64,000 nucleotides of DNA, from NCBI GenBank assembly GCA_002729725.1, contig PBYS01000098.1, positions 62,001-126,000 on the forward strand. Direction: 5' to 3'. The notes below the pieces were generated by a model, which was given only the letters and a program-made list of their open reading frames with translations, searched no databases and was not told where the DNA came from. Below, in pieces: positions 63,632 to 64,000 of this stretch. The translations under genes were made by a program, and so were the position numbers. The stretch comes from Puniceicoccaceae bacterium. GTDB taxonomy: Bacteria; Verrucomicrobiota; Verrucomicrobiia; Opitutales; Coraliomargaritaceae. Each line of letters begins with the position of its first letter. Position 1 is the first letter of the stretch.

Positions 63632-64000
63632 ATGAAGTTGTCGCTCCGCTCTCGCATCTATCTCGGTATTTTGCCGCTGTTGTTACTGTTCCTAGGAATT
63701 ATGTATTTCCTGGTCTTGGATGTGAAGTGGCTCTATCGCGATACAGAGGAGATTTCTTATACCAAATTAGCGCTTAGTCGCAACTTGGGGGATGTCCAGA
63801 GCACCTTATATGCTTTGGAAGTCTTGCTGGATGAGGGCGAAGGTTATTTGGGACGCGATCGAGATCGGGTGAGTATGAGGCGTTTATCGGTACGCATCGA
63901 TCGAGGCGCTGAAAAACTGCAGCTTTCAGATATCATGCAATTGAAGCTACAAGAGTTTCTGGAAGATGATAGAAGTTTTAATGGGAATCTTCGATCCATT
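63632..64000 (+). CDS. Sensor histidine kinase N-terminus (partial, 3' end outside window)
   Basis: The ATG at 63632, two bases after the NtrC-type gene, opens a frame that runs to the window edge (123 codons). It starts MKLSLRSRIYLGILPLLLL and continues FLGIMYFLVLDVKWLYRDTE: a short basic N-terminus, a membrane helix (about 9-30) and the start of a helical periplasmic or cytoplasmic region. This layout and position fit the cognate sensor kinase of the activator, but no kinase motifs are within the window. Confidence 0.7.
   Translation, partial: MKLSLRSRIYLGILPLLLLFLGIMYFLVLDVKWLYRDTEEISYTKLALSRNLGDVQSTLYALEVLLDEGEGYLGRDRDRVSMRRLSVRIDRGAEKLQLSDIMQLKLQEFLEDDRSFNGNLRSI

Overview
The window reads as a chromosomal segment of a Gram-negative, aerobic, probably marine member of the Verrucomicrobiota, most likely near the Opitutales/Puniceicoccales (Coraliomargarita-like). 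This is an inference from gene style, not a database result. Supporting signs are a PEP-CTERM-tailed surface protein, TonB- and FadL-type outer-membrane proteins, an LptA/OstA-like protein, a very large secreted subtilase with beta-propeller repeats, and many two-component proteins. Base composition looks moderate and fairly even.

Layout. 1-9024 holds sucCD (partial sucD), a PAS histidine kinase, a TIGR04282-type glycosyltransferase, UDP-glucose dehydrogenase, enoyl reductase FabV, an AraC regulator and a Gfo/Idh/MocA oxidoreductase. 9047-10291 is a tagaturonate-epimerase-like gene, probably in a sugar-acid cluster with the two genes before it. 10463-11591 looks like a mini-island at the 3' end of a tRNA-Ala gene, carrying a DUF433/DUF5615 toxin-antitoxin pair. 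11766-21704 encodes a 3312-residue multidomain subtilase. 21716-34000 is mostly housekeeping: RluA-type pseudouridine synthase, SDR, HPF, two tRNA-Arg, zinc-ribbon protein, AccA, Pgi, IlvD and ScpB. PheA (33795-35096) has an extra degenerate chorismate mutase domain.

35178-45029 is the most interesting region. A FadL-like porin and a GAF/PAS histidine kinase are divergent from a four-gene operon. That operon encodes a LuxD-like acyl hydrolase fused to a SAM methyltransferase, a multi-TM histidine kinase, a GAF/PAS/degenerate-receiver protein, and a receiver-histidine kinase hybrid. The gene logic resembles the Ralstonia PhcB-PhcS-PhcR fatty-acid-methyl-ester quorum-sensing system. I propose it as a verrucomicrobial fatty-acid-derived signalling system with an unusual fused synthase.

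45114-64000 continues with panD, then a four-gene operon (PEP-CTERM protein, TonB receptor, surface protein, Fur-family regulator) that looks like self-regulated metal or corrinoid uptake. After it come a DUF4136 lipoprotein, a RibBA whose GTP cyclohydrolase half has lost its zinc ligands, argH, aspS, an LptA/OstA-like protein, a cysteine-less FmdB-like protein, a single-domain receiver, an EEP-family enzyme and a PLD-VTT fusion. The end holds a 52-residue lipoprotein behind a possible sigma-54 promoter with two helically phased upstream repeats, then an NtrC-type activator and the start of its kinase.
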